Shown: piece by piece, positions 36,384-45,110 of the stretch
Position numbering within the stretch: position 1 is the first letter of the stretch
Layout of the letters: the number at the start of each line of letters is the position of its first letter
Assembly: GCA_026874595.1 (NCBI GenBank)
Contig: CM049314.1
Span: forward strand, 14,686,729 to 14,750,728
Length of the DNA: 64,000 nucleotides
Origin: Sipunculus nudus
Taxonomy: Eukaryota > Annelida > Sipuncula > Golfingiida > Sipunculidae
Direction: 5' to 3'
Notes under the pieces: model-generated
Told to the model about the DNA's origin: nothing
What the model saw: the letters and a program-made list of their open reading frames with translations, nothing else
Database searches by the model: none
Made by a program: the position numbers and the translations under genes

Positions 36384-39300
36384 TTATTGAGGCTGCCGAC
36401 ATCAAACTATTGTTACTTTTCTATTGTCATGCATCAGAAAGGCCCCTTTATAGTTTTTATGTTTTGAATTGCCAGAAATGATGCCAAGGGTGACCTAAAG
36501 TGTGATGGAGTCAAATTCTGTATTTTCAATAAATTCCGTGGAATTTGACATTATTTAGCAATGGGTCAGTTGTAGCATCATTTATCAGAAACTATGCCAG
36601 TTAACTAGGCCCCCGCCATGCCAATCTGTCCCAATGCAAGAATTGGTAATATGTTTGAATAAATAAAAATTTATTTCTTTAGTCATTTGGCTAGTCTGTG
36701 ATATCATAATAGTCATTTTTATCAATACAGATAAAATCTGCAACTGAAAAGAGTTTTGTCAGAGTAAACTTTCTAAAAAACAAAGCTCTCTTTCAAACAG
36801 AATGAAGAAACATGTACCAGAAATTCATTAAAAATTGACTGGCTTGAATATGCATGTTAAAGCAGCTCATGGTAAAATGGAAGACAAAAGCTTTAATACT
36901 TAAAACAAGGGCATCGCAAAGCGGAGCATCCCCTTACACAGGGCATAATTAGAATGGGTATATTACACAGTGGGAAAATGAGGAGGGCAGCTCTCTAGCC
37001 TTGACCTTTGCTCCTGTGACCTCAAACTAAATAGGGTTCTTCATCCATGGGTGGGTGGGCTATATGAGCAAGATGACACTGACAGGTGTTGGTCAAACGG
37101 TTTGGCCTAAAATGGGTCCACAAGCTTTTTCAAGAAGTGGGCACTGTGGCTGAGACCTTTGACCCCGCGACCTCAAAATCGTAAGGGGTCTTTATCTATG
37201 GGTGGGTAAGCCATATGTGCAAGATGAAAGGTTTGGGTCAAATGGTTTGGCTTTAAATGGGTTCACAAGCTTTTTCAAGAAGTGGACCCTATGTCCGTGA
37301 CCTTTGACCCCATGACCTCAAAATCGATAGGGGTCTTCAATCACGGGTGGGTGAGCCATATGTGCAAGATGAAAGGTTTTGGTCAAACGGTTTGGCTTTA
37401 AATGGGTCCACAATCTCTTTTAAGAAGTGGGCCCTGTGGCTCTGACCTATGACCCCATGACCTAAAAATCGTTAGGGGTCTTCATCCATGGGTGGGTGAG
37501 ACATATGTGCAAGATGAAAGGTTTTGGTCAAACGGTTTGGCTTTAAATGAGTCCACAATTTTTTTCAAGAAGTGGGCCCTGTGGCTGTGACCTTTGACCC
37601 CGCGACTTCAAAATCGATAGGGGTCTTCATCTATGGGTGGATGAGCCATATGTGCAAGATGGAAGGTTTTGGTCAAATGGTTTGGTTTGAAATCGATCCA
37701 CAAGCCAAATCCAGACGGACAGACGGAAGGATGGACAGACGTATGGACGCACGAACAGAGGCGTTTCTATATCCCCTTCGCAACTTCTTTGCGAAGGGAT
37801 AAAAATGTCCTCTGTCTATGCTGGAATTGGTGGTGCATGTAAAGTTTTGCTGCATTATTGCTAAAAAAATCACAAATAAAAGCACACTTGCATGCCAATA
37901 ATTCTGGGGTTAATCAACTATTTCCAGTATGGTAAATACTGGTAAGTAATTGCATGTTAAAACAGCCCTGGAAAATCCATGGAAAAAGAAAAGGGGAAGC
38001 CAGGGAAGCCTTTCCAATCTAAAAATGACAAAGAACATAAAATACCAGAACTTAAAATACCAGAACTTAAAATACAATGCCTGGAAAAAATGCATAAATG
38101 GAACTTCTGGGTTACTTGAGAATTCAGGTGCAGAAAATACTATTTTATTTGATTGGCCAAGATATATCCCTTATTTTTCTGTTTAAAAATGAAAACAGTA
38201 TTACTTCAGAATTACAAGTTAACAGCCACAGGCATGAAACGGACTGATTCCAATGGGGAGAGGACCGTGGACATAACCTATGCTAAGTCAGAGGCCCATC
38301 TGAGAAAGTGAAACTGGCAAGTAACACCTTGTTATCAGTTATGCACCCAAACAATGTATAGGTAAAGAACTAACAGATTGGCCTAAAGCGTAAGTTATGT
38401 ACAAATCAAATAAAAGTGTTTTTTTTATTGGTTACTACCTGTTTTTGCTTTTAACTTAGTTGTTCATTAAAATGCCTTTACTTTAAAAAAAACATCTTCT
38501 ATGAAATCCTCTCCATATATTTGTAGTGAGGGTGAGAGCACAGTATTGCTGGTATTGTTACATTTTGTTAACCGCTTATGCACAGCCTATGCAGTATGCA
38601 CGTGGGGCGCTGTACCTTCAGCCTGCCACCCATAAATTTTAATGCAGGTAGTCAATGGAAGTTGGCAACCTGGCATGGTTGCACAACTTATTTCCAGTCA
38701 AGCCTATGGAATGTGTGAGTTTAACCTCCCCAGAGTCCAATACTGGCCAATACTGCTGATCATGGTACCACAACAACAAGCGCTGGCTCTCAAGTTGGAA
38801 CATGAGCTTTGAGCCTGCCACTGGATTTACCCCAGGGTGCTAGCACAGCATTTCAACATGCAAACCACTAGTAGGCACTACACCAATGAAACATGGCGAC
38901 AATAAAAAAAGTCTTAATTTTATAATAGGTTGATGATGTTGGAACTGAGAGGAAGTGTAAAATGACCTTTTATTGAGAAAAAGTATAGTATCATTGGGCT
39001 GAACTGATAGGGACAAGTGATCTTAAGTAGTGCAAACAGAGTAATTTAATTCATTGTCTGGATTATTTCTTAGCGCTGGTCCATTATTAGCCTACACATA
39101 ATACAATTATCTCTTACCATTCAGTTTGCTGTAAAAGTTCATCAAGAATATATACACAGTATCAGTTCTAGTCAGAGCCCTCTACTGTCCAAGAAATAAA
39201 CAACCACACTGATACTTGTCAGAGCCACCAATAATCATAGCACTGCGGGTTTCTCATTGTTAAATTGGTGCTGGCATATCAACGATGTAGAAATTAAACT

Positions 39301-39536
39301 TATATAACATTCTCACCATGCGTGCCATAAGCATGGAACGCAACAGCCGCCGCCCCTGACAGCCCAGCAATCCTCGAGAACAGATGTCCTTGCTGAGGGA
39401 TGGCTTCCTTCAGCTCTGTGACCACGGACTCTAGCCTCCGGGCAGCCTGACCCTGTCCCTGTTTCACTTGCTGCCATGTGACAGACGGCACCCAGCTCAT
39501 CGCCCAGCCCGCCGCGCTCTGCACGTACTCCGTCAT
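28998..39536 (-). CDS. TMEM256-like (DUF423) membrane protein, gene B, four exons
   Basis: This is a predicted multi-pass membrane protein of the TMEM256/DUF423 family with unknown molecular function. Minus-strand exons are 39536-39317, 36283-36246, 35836-35756 and 29147-28998. They total 489 nt, or 162 aa plus TGA. All introns are GT-AG with phases 1, 0, 0, identical to gene A. The start is the first ATG (context TTAAAATGACG). Residues 1-52 are a soluble, Gln-rich, amphipathic N-terminus. Membrane segments lie at about 54-71 ([15 protein letters not shown]), 96-110, 114-133 and 143-161. The canonical YGTHG motif at 70-74 region is interrupted by the exon 1/2 junction (G|TT gives Val instead of the final Gly). 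YHF at 94-96 and FSGSYYAHA in exon 4 are family marks. It is the more canonical of the two genes. Intron 3 is about 6.6 kb and full of repeats. Confidence 0.92.
29256..29318. repeat. Pair of 20-bp near-perfect palindromes in gene B intron 3
   Basis: ATGACAAGTATACTCGTCAT (29256-29275) and ATGACGGGTATACTCGTCAT (29299-29318), 43 bp apart start to start, each preceded by a TGCCT-type pentamer. Each is one or two bases from a perfect palindrome centred on GTATAC. Confidence 0.85.
30336..30408 (-). repeat. tRNA-derived SINE-like head
   Basis: The minus strand from GACGGCACAGGGGTTAG reads 73 nt with an A-box-like GGCACAGGGGTTAGG and a B-box-like GTGTTTAAACCC near the end. It is followed within a few bases by TTTTTTTT, a Pol III-type stop. 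Acceptor-stem pairing is absent, so it is not an intact tRNA gene. It lies in intron 3 of gene B, in the same orientation. Confidence 0.5.
30664..30748. repeat. (TA)n microsatellite
   Basis: About 85 bp of TA with one interruption, next to a short (CT)n. It generates long artefactual poly-Tyr-Ile frames on both strands. Confidence 0.95.
31865..32660. repeat. Tandem repeat family with TTGACCTTGA inverted half-sites, copy 1
   Basis: Units begin near 31950, 32090, 32234 and 32399, each with a version of TGACCTTGA, a short spacer and TCAAGGTCA, then TCACCAG and 'AAGAACTTGGTAGGAA'. The start (ATATGTCTCC...) and end (CTACAGACGACGAATGATGACAA...) resemble those of the copy at 60.6-61.2 kb. It ends at G15 (32653-32667). 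Confidence 0.7.
32900..33570 (+). repeat. Second copy of the 26.7-27.45 kb repeat
   Basis: It shares TTGGGCAAAATTGAAGGTACT, ACAAAGTGCATTATGATTGGGCCC and the end TCAGCTGAGCTAAAAAT (near 33551), but has lost the 5' half of the terminal hairpin. It lies in intron 3 of gene B. Confidence 0.6.
33570..35210 (+). repeat. Composite repeat array with DR1 sites and terminal hairpin
   Basis: It has units of the 22.57-23.39 kb family at 33.58-34.02 and 34.86-35.15 kb. Between them are about five units of about 140 bp, two with the exact direct repeat TGACCT-C-TGACCT (34223-34235 and 34364-34376). A GGACGGACAGACAGACAG tract is at 34793-34810. The block ends with a CAGCTCAG..CTGAACT hairpin (35171-35200) and AAAAAA. 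Confidence 0.6.
35210..35465 (+). repeat. Short copy of the hairpin-ended repeat
   Basis: It matches 27.16-27.45 kb (GAAGGAACGAAG, GGTAGGAG, ATGGACAATGGACCA) and ends in a degraded TAGTTCAGATGACTTATGGTCTATAGCTAA hairpin at about 35434-35463. Confidence 0.5.
35756..35836 (-). CDS. Gene B coding exon 3
   Basis: 81 nt, phase 0 at both ends, with acceptor TTATTTCAG and donor AACCTA|GTAAGT. It encodes [10 protein letters not shown] followed by the second hydrophobic segment ending LTSRPNL. It has the same size as gene A exon 3. Confidence 0.92.
36246..36283 (-). CDS. Gene B coding exon 2 (38-nt micro-exon)
   Basis: The acceptor is TTTTTTTCAG|TTCTG and the donor is CAGTCG|GTAAGA. It completes a split Val codon and encodes [12 protein letters not shown], a polar loop. 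It matches the phase of gene A exon 2 and is three codons longer. Confidence 0.88.
36352..36380. repeat. (TA)n microsatellite in gene B intron 1
   Basis: A short TA tract about 70 bp upstream of the exon 2 acceptor on the minus strand. Confidence 0.9.
36905..37806 (+). repeat. 145-bp tandem array with DR1-like sites, GACGGACAGACGG tail and terminal hairpin
   Basis: Five units carry TGACCTTTGACCCC or close variants near 37002, 37153, 37298, 37443 and 37588. The last four are spaced 145 bp. Each unit also has GGGTGGGTGAGCCATATGTG and GGTCAAACGGTTTGGCTTTA. The array ends with an AGACGGACAGACGGAAGG tract (37714-37731), then the hairpin ATCCCCTTCGCAA..TTGCGAAGGGAT (37771-37800, one bulged C) and AAAAA. 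It lies in intron 1 of gene B. No coding content was seen. Confidence 0.75.
37807..39316. other. Rest of gene B intron 1
   Basis: It contains a 15-bp tandem unit (TTAAAATACCAGAAC, about 38035-38080). No other structure was recognised. Confidence 0.4.
39317..39536 (-). CDS. Gene B coding exon 1
   Basis: 220 nt encoding residues 1-73 plus one base, with donor CGCATG|GTGAGAATG. It is GC-rich against AT-rich flanks. It ends with [18 protein letters not shown], the first membrane helix and most of the family's YGxHG motif. Confidence 0.92.
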
Positions 39537-41200
39537 TTTAATTAACGTTACAGTTATCTTTCCTTTTACTCATAAAGTTCTAGCATCGCCAGTAGCAAGA
39601 TCTTACTTCTTTTAAGTTCTGATGCAAAGTTCGTGAAGATGATCGATCTCATACGTTTGAGGAAGAAAAAGTAACTATTCTCCAAGCATACATCGCTTGT
39701 GTGGAAAAATATATTAATCAATAGCATTTTATTCGATAAAAATCACTGTTGAAAATTTTCAGACAATCATTAAAAGACATTTATAACATTATAGGTGACA
39801 AAAATGTCCTATTAGAGTTATTGCAATTAAATACCAGTACATATCTTGGTAAACTTTCCTGATAAAATGTTTCTACTACACTAGTAGTGTAAAGGAAACT
39901 TTATTAGTTCGAAAATTTTTCCGCTTCAATATGAAGAGGTCTGGTGACAGATATAATTATAAATTTGTCAGTGGTGAAATAATTCTGAAGGTACGAACAG
40001 AATTTTTTTTTCATCGCAGCTGTTAAGAAATTATAATAATCGATCGCTAATTAATTAATCATGTATTACATGCAATTTTTATTAATCTAATATCTTAATA
40101 CGGGAAAGAACCAGCATTTAATACTGAATATACCAGTGAGTAATTCAGTCAATGAATAATTTATATATGAATATACATTTATTTGAAATAATTAGATTAG
40201 TGAATATAAAATCTTGTTAATAAACTACTCGATCCTCTTAATAATCTTATCTTCCTTTAATTGTTCTTGAACAATTTTCACAAAGTTTTTCTCTGTAAAA
40301 ATATTGCTCACGTTACAGCAGTTTTCCACCATGTTTGCCTGTTTTTCCTTTGCTGGTGTTCTGTTAACTAAGCCGTTTACACGTCCAACCTTAATAGAAC
40401 TGTATTTCACCTGCATGTGTAACCGATTTTTTTCCGGTAATGTTTCAGTTAACATTTAATTTCATACGCCATTGTTACCAGACCTGTTTTTACAGAATTA
40501 AAATAACAAAATAAAATTATAGATTTTTTTAAATATGGTTTACCCAATATAAAACAGTATTATATTATATAATATAATATGATTCATGTTTTGAGTCTTG
40601 TTCGCCAAGATTCAGTTTACCCACAGTAAGACGTATTGTCTTACCATACATATTACACAGTGTATAATACTGCCGGACGAAAACAGATATAAAGGGCACG
40701 ACATTTCGATCAAAGCTGCAGGGTTCATTCAAAGCTTGAATTGTCATCATCAATACAACATGAAACCGCAGGTGCTAGCCTTCAGGCATTACACCTGGAT
40801 CTAAAAACATCTTCAAATTGGGCTGAAGTTCTGTTTTACCAAAATATATTCTTTTCATTCTGTCATAAGTATCACAACCACGTGTGGAATGGGGGTATTA
40901 AGATCTCAATTTTCTTCATAAAGGGGTGTTATATAACTCTTATTGGTGATAGCTAATGATAGACATCTACATATTTTTTGCCTTTTTGTCTGTGAAAACA
41001 ATTATTAGTACGTACACCGTTGTACAGATAAATAGAGAGTTCACAATGAAGTACTTACTGAACCCCGTCCAAAATACAATTAAATTTATTGATTAGATAT
41101 ATGAAGTTTCAGGCGGTGGTACCCAGAATATATATTACTTCATTCACTTGTTCCAACTTTTCAATTGTAATGTAATTGTGTCCATACCTGATAGCTGAAA
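39537..41200. other. Upstream flank of gene B
   Basis: It includes the presumed promoter region of gene B, but no motif could be assigned with confidence. An unidentified frame lies at 40225-40455. The rest is AT-rich. Confidence 0.4.
40225..40455 (-). CDS. Unidentified small open frame, possible exon
   Basis: 76 codons from ATG at 40455, starting MLTETLPEKNRLHMQVKY and ending in a charged, helix-like QEQLKEDKIIKRIE. The composition looks protein-like for this AT-rich region. A better Kozak ATG (ACAATGGCG) lies about 20 nt upstream in another frame, and an acceptor-like TAAAAACAG precedes it. I do not recognise a family. It could be an old gene fragment, a short gene, or chance. Confidence 0.2.
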   Translation of the reverse strand: MLTETLPEKNRLHMQVKYSSIKVGRVNGLVNRTPAKEKQANMVENCCNVSNIFTEKNFVKIVQEQLKEDKIIKRIE

Positions 41201-42405
41201 CATGAGGGGGAGTTGGGGGGGGGGGGGGTTACACATTTCCTCATTCATTCATTAATTGTAACAAAACATACACCCACACAGGCGTGCGCAGGGTTTTAAC
41301 ATATAAGGCTGACCAAGGGATAATGGTGGTAACTGGAAGAGCTGCCCTCTCCAACCATGTGGAAAATTTATGGGAAAATCTCACAAGTTGAAGCAAATTG
41401 TTGACACTTGAAAAACTTTACACTGAATTTTTTTGTAAATTTATTGATCCGAAATACGTATTTCAAAAGTTTCTGTCAGTGTTTAGGCCCACTTATTATT
41501 GTTTATCAACCAGCAAAACCTTAATAGCAATAAGGAAAATATATGATGTACATCGATATGCCTTAAATTATCTTTTCTAGGTGTCTAGATATACTTGCTG
41601 ATTAACATATATAAAAATAACATAAATGACGGCAGTCCTATCATAGACGGGCACCCTAAATCAATCAGGTTTTCCTGACCATTTGTCCGTCCGTCCATCA
41701 CTAACTTTGTTGCGCATTATCTAAAAACGATTCAAACAATTGGCGTAAAAAAATAGTGAATATTGTCACCCATGAGATGATGTGCGGGATCGACTTGTCG
41801 GAAACACGATATCGGTATCTCGGAATTTAGCATTATCTCAAGAGCCATTCAAGCATCTACCGTGTAAATTTCACCGAAGATTGAGGCCTATTATAGAAGA
41901 TGTGCCAATCGAATTTTAGTCCTATAGGAAAACTAATATAATAGCTATGCATCGAACTTTGAAATTATTTGGCGATTATTATCTCAAGAATCGCTCGAGC
42001 GACTACCCCGAAAATGTAACGGAAGTTTGACACGTGTGAGATGATGTGCGCTACTCAATTTAAAACCAAAAGCAATCCAGTATGGCAACAGGGCTGCCAT
42101 ATTGAGGAACTAGGCATCGCGGGGCCCTATTTGAGGACATTTAGGGACCCAATTATTTCTAATGTGTACTATATGTACACTTAATACATGACAAAATACT
42201 CATTAGATTATTTTATGTTATTTCATTTTGATCAACCTTGTTCCTACATCCTCTCCAAGGAAAGCAATGTTGCTGAATATAGAATGATGTCTGGAATGTT
42301 TTACTGTCTCATTTATAGACGTTTATTTTTTTACATTTATTGTGTCATAGTGTCATATTTTCTGAGAAAGAGACTGAACGAAAATAGGGATTTTTTTTCA
42401 ATACC
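41201..42405. other. Dispersed repeat remnants
   Basis: There is a G14 run at 41215-41228. Across 41640-42080 are 'ATCTCAAGAATCGCTCGAGCGA' and 'GAGATGATGTGCG' phrases that recur twice within the block, so it is a degenerate repeat. No gene was seen. Confidence 0.4.
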
Positions 42406-42409
42406 TGTT

Positions 42410-42516
42410 CAGGGGCGGATTCAGGAATTAGGAAGAGGACGGAAAATTGGTAGAACCCCTTAAAAGTTTGCGGTGGCTAAAAACGGGCGGGTTGAGACCC
42501 CCTTGCTCCGCTCCTG
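42410..42516. mobile_element. Short hAT-like MITE
   Basis: It starts CAGGGGCGGATTCAGG and ends (reverse complement) CAGGAGCGGAGCAAGG. The CAGNGG start and imperfect TIRs fit non-autonomous hAT elements. It is about 107 bp long and followed closely by C13 (42549-42561). The target duplication is unclear. Confidence 0.45.
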
Positions 42517-43433
42517 CCGTTACAGAAGATAAATACCACTGTAACCTTCCCCCCCCCCCCCTCCCCCCCCCAAAAAAAAAGATCCTGCGGCGAGTCATAC
42601 CCTTACCCCTAATTCAACACCAACATATCATCCTAAAGTGCTAGGGTCCCGCGGGTCAAAGACCCCTCCAGGCAATGCCCTGGTATATAGGGGCTGGGGA
42701 GATCATCCGTACTTGACCAGCTGTTATGAAGGACTCTTTGAATACCACCACTGTCCGAAGAACAGATAGGGAGCCTTGAATAGTACATCAGTCAATATTT
42801 GTCATAAACACATGTACTGTAAATAGCTGGACAAGCTGGACCAGCTGGACCAAGTAACATGTTATACCCCTGGGCAAGCTAGCAAACGATATCAACATAT
42901 TTTATCCCTCGGTTACACCCTTAGCTTAATCCATTCTATGAAACAGATAAAAAAATAAAGTCACGATTTTGAGTAGGATATAAAATCATGAAATTTACTT
43001 TCAAAAGTACTTGACTTGTACCCCGGTACTTTACAACAATCCTATATAGCTGTACCTGTCCCTGTACCTGAAAATATCACAATTACCTGTAGTTGTACCT
43101 AGGTACTTTTGCAGATACCTAGCCCCAAACCTGATTAGCAGCCTATGTATCCAAAAAAAAAAAAATCTTAGCAACATACAAAAGACTCATCTTAAGAGTC
43201 TAAGGGACGCATACCCGACGAACCTTGACCTGAAGAAACCAACAATTAAAAAGAAATGATAGAAAACGTGACATCACTCGGGACCCTCAGCATCGCAAAG
43301 TGAGCTGTCTGTGACAGGAAGGCCGCTTGTTTCAAAGGTTTAGTCTCCATTATCCAATCTTAAGAAAATTTTTGTTTCCTGAAAGAGCGGACTTCCTTGT
43401 AGGAAGTGCTAAGGTGTTTGGTCTGGTATATAG

Positions 43434-44273
43434 CAGGTGCGTAGCCAGGATAGATGCGGGGGAGGGGGCCATGATCGGTGGCGGATACAAAATTTCAAAA
43501 ACGTGGGTTGGGGGGGGGGGGGGGGGCTAAAATGCATATATTGGTACAATGGAACCTGTTATATATACGTGTATATGTATGTATATATTTTATTTTTATT
43601 ATTATTATAATGATTACTATTATAACTAAACGTTATATTTTTTAATTTAATAAAATATATATTTTTTAAATTTTTCTATTATGAACCATGGTTTTATTAA
43701 GGTTAGTTTCAGGTACATAGGGAGAGTATGTGAGGTACATACCCTCTCCCATATTGGGAATTTTTTTTTGAATATGCAATGTAAAGAGGACATTTTGAGG
43801 CAATTTTTATTTAAAAAAGAATGAGGATTTCCTGTCCAAGAAAAGAGAGGTTCAATATTTAATACTAATATTTCTTTAAAATAGGATATAAAATTTCAAT
43901 TGTTTTCAACATGTTAAAGTCAATGGCACAAAGGCGCATTTACGTTTATAACTTGCAAAATGTTATCTTTTATCTTGTAATGTTTGGAGTGAAATAACTG
44001 ATATTTTGATGTCTTATGTTCAACTTTGTTAAACCAAACTTTACCATGATCCGCGGGCTCGACAGCACACAGGACTCCTAAGAGCACAGATCGCGAGTTC
44101 CACCAGTGGAGCCGTGAGATTGTCCACGTCAACCCCAAACGGGCCCTGGTGCTCTGCAGTTGCTGTTCATAAATATCCTCATCCTATACTAATGAATTTG
44201 CCGAGTAATAAACTGCAGATAACTGAGAAAAATCTTATTGCTAATTAATAAAAAGGAATATGAAAAATGAAAA

Positions 44274-44321
<48 letters not shown>

Positions 44322-44435
44322 TTGTATTAGATTAAGTGAAATTCCGAAAAGACGACGAGTACTGGATGCAACCGGTTACGGGGGGGGGGGGGGGGGGGCA
44401 TGGGACCCTACGGCCTCCCTCTGACTACGCCCCTG
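43434..44435. mobile_element. hAT-like TIR element, about 1 kb
   Basis: It starts CAGGTGCGTAGCCAGG and ends (reverse complement) CAGGGGCGTAGTCAGAGG, so the inverted termini are about 16 bp with mismatches. G17 (43510-43526) and G19 (44380-44398) lie just inside each end. It holds a (TA)n at 44280-44320 and a GC-rich patch at 44040-44165. No intact transposase was seen, and an exact 8-bp target duplication is not evident. Confidence 0.55.
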
Positions 44436-44469
44436 TGGTAGAGGCAGATCGAGAAGTTTGTGTAGACGG

Positions 44470-45110
44470 AGATGTATTTCCGTAGGAATTTGATGCCCAA
44501 ATTGCGAAAATGACTGATTTAGCATTAACAGGATATGAACTTATGAAAAATGTTAGGTAACAAATTTTCAGATACCTCTAACACCGAAAATCCAAGATGG
44601 CCGCCTTCACCCATTGGTATTATTGAGTATTGGTGATAAAGTGTACTTGCACGTGTAACAGAACGACGTTTTCTTAGAAATTGAATAAGATAGTGCTTGC
44701 TTTCAATTTATTTGCACTTAAGCTGATGAATGAATGCAGGTTTTTATTTTTTATGAACCCCATGACCCCAAGGAATCCAAGATGGCCACCACTGCAGTCT
44801 TAACATAGAGATAATGCTATAATACTATAAATGTCGCTTAAAACTTAATGATATTGGATAGATACATACTTTTTTAATGTGTTCTGTTGATTGCAACTAA
44901 AAAGGAGTTTTTATGAGCTCTGTCACCCCAGGGAATCCAAAAGGGCGACCATGGCAATCTTAACATAAAGATAATGATAAAATAGTGTAACTGTCGCATA
45001 AAACTTAATGATATTAGATAATTGGATTGATTTATACTTTTGGAACGTATTCTGTTAATTGCAACTAACCAGGAGTTGTCGGAAGCTCAAAGAGGGTACG
45101 CAAGGTCAAA
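44470..45110. repeat. Repeat units with AATCCAAGATGGCCGCC motif
   Basis: Units near 44590, 44775 and 44935 share 'CCCCAGGGAATCCAAGATGGCC', 'AACATAGAGATAATG' and 'AAACTTAATGATATT'. An inverted partial copy lies at 48340-48620. Confidence 0.6.
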
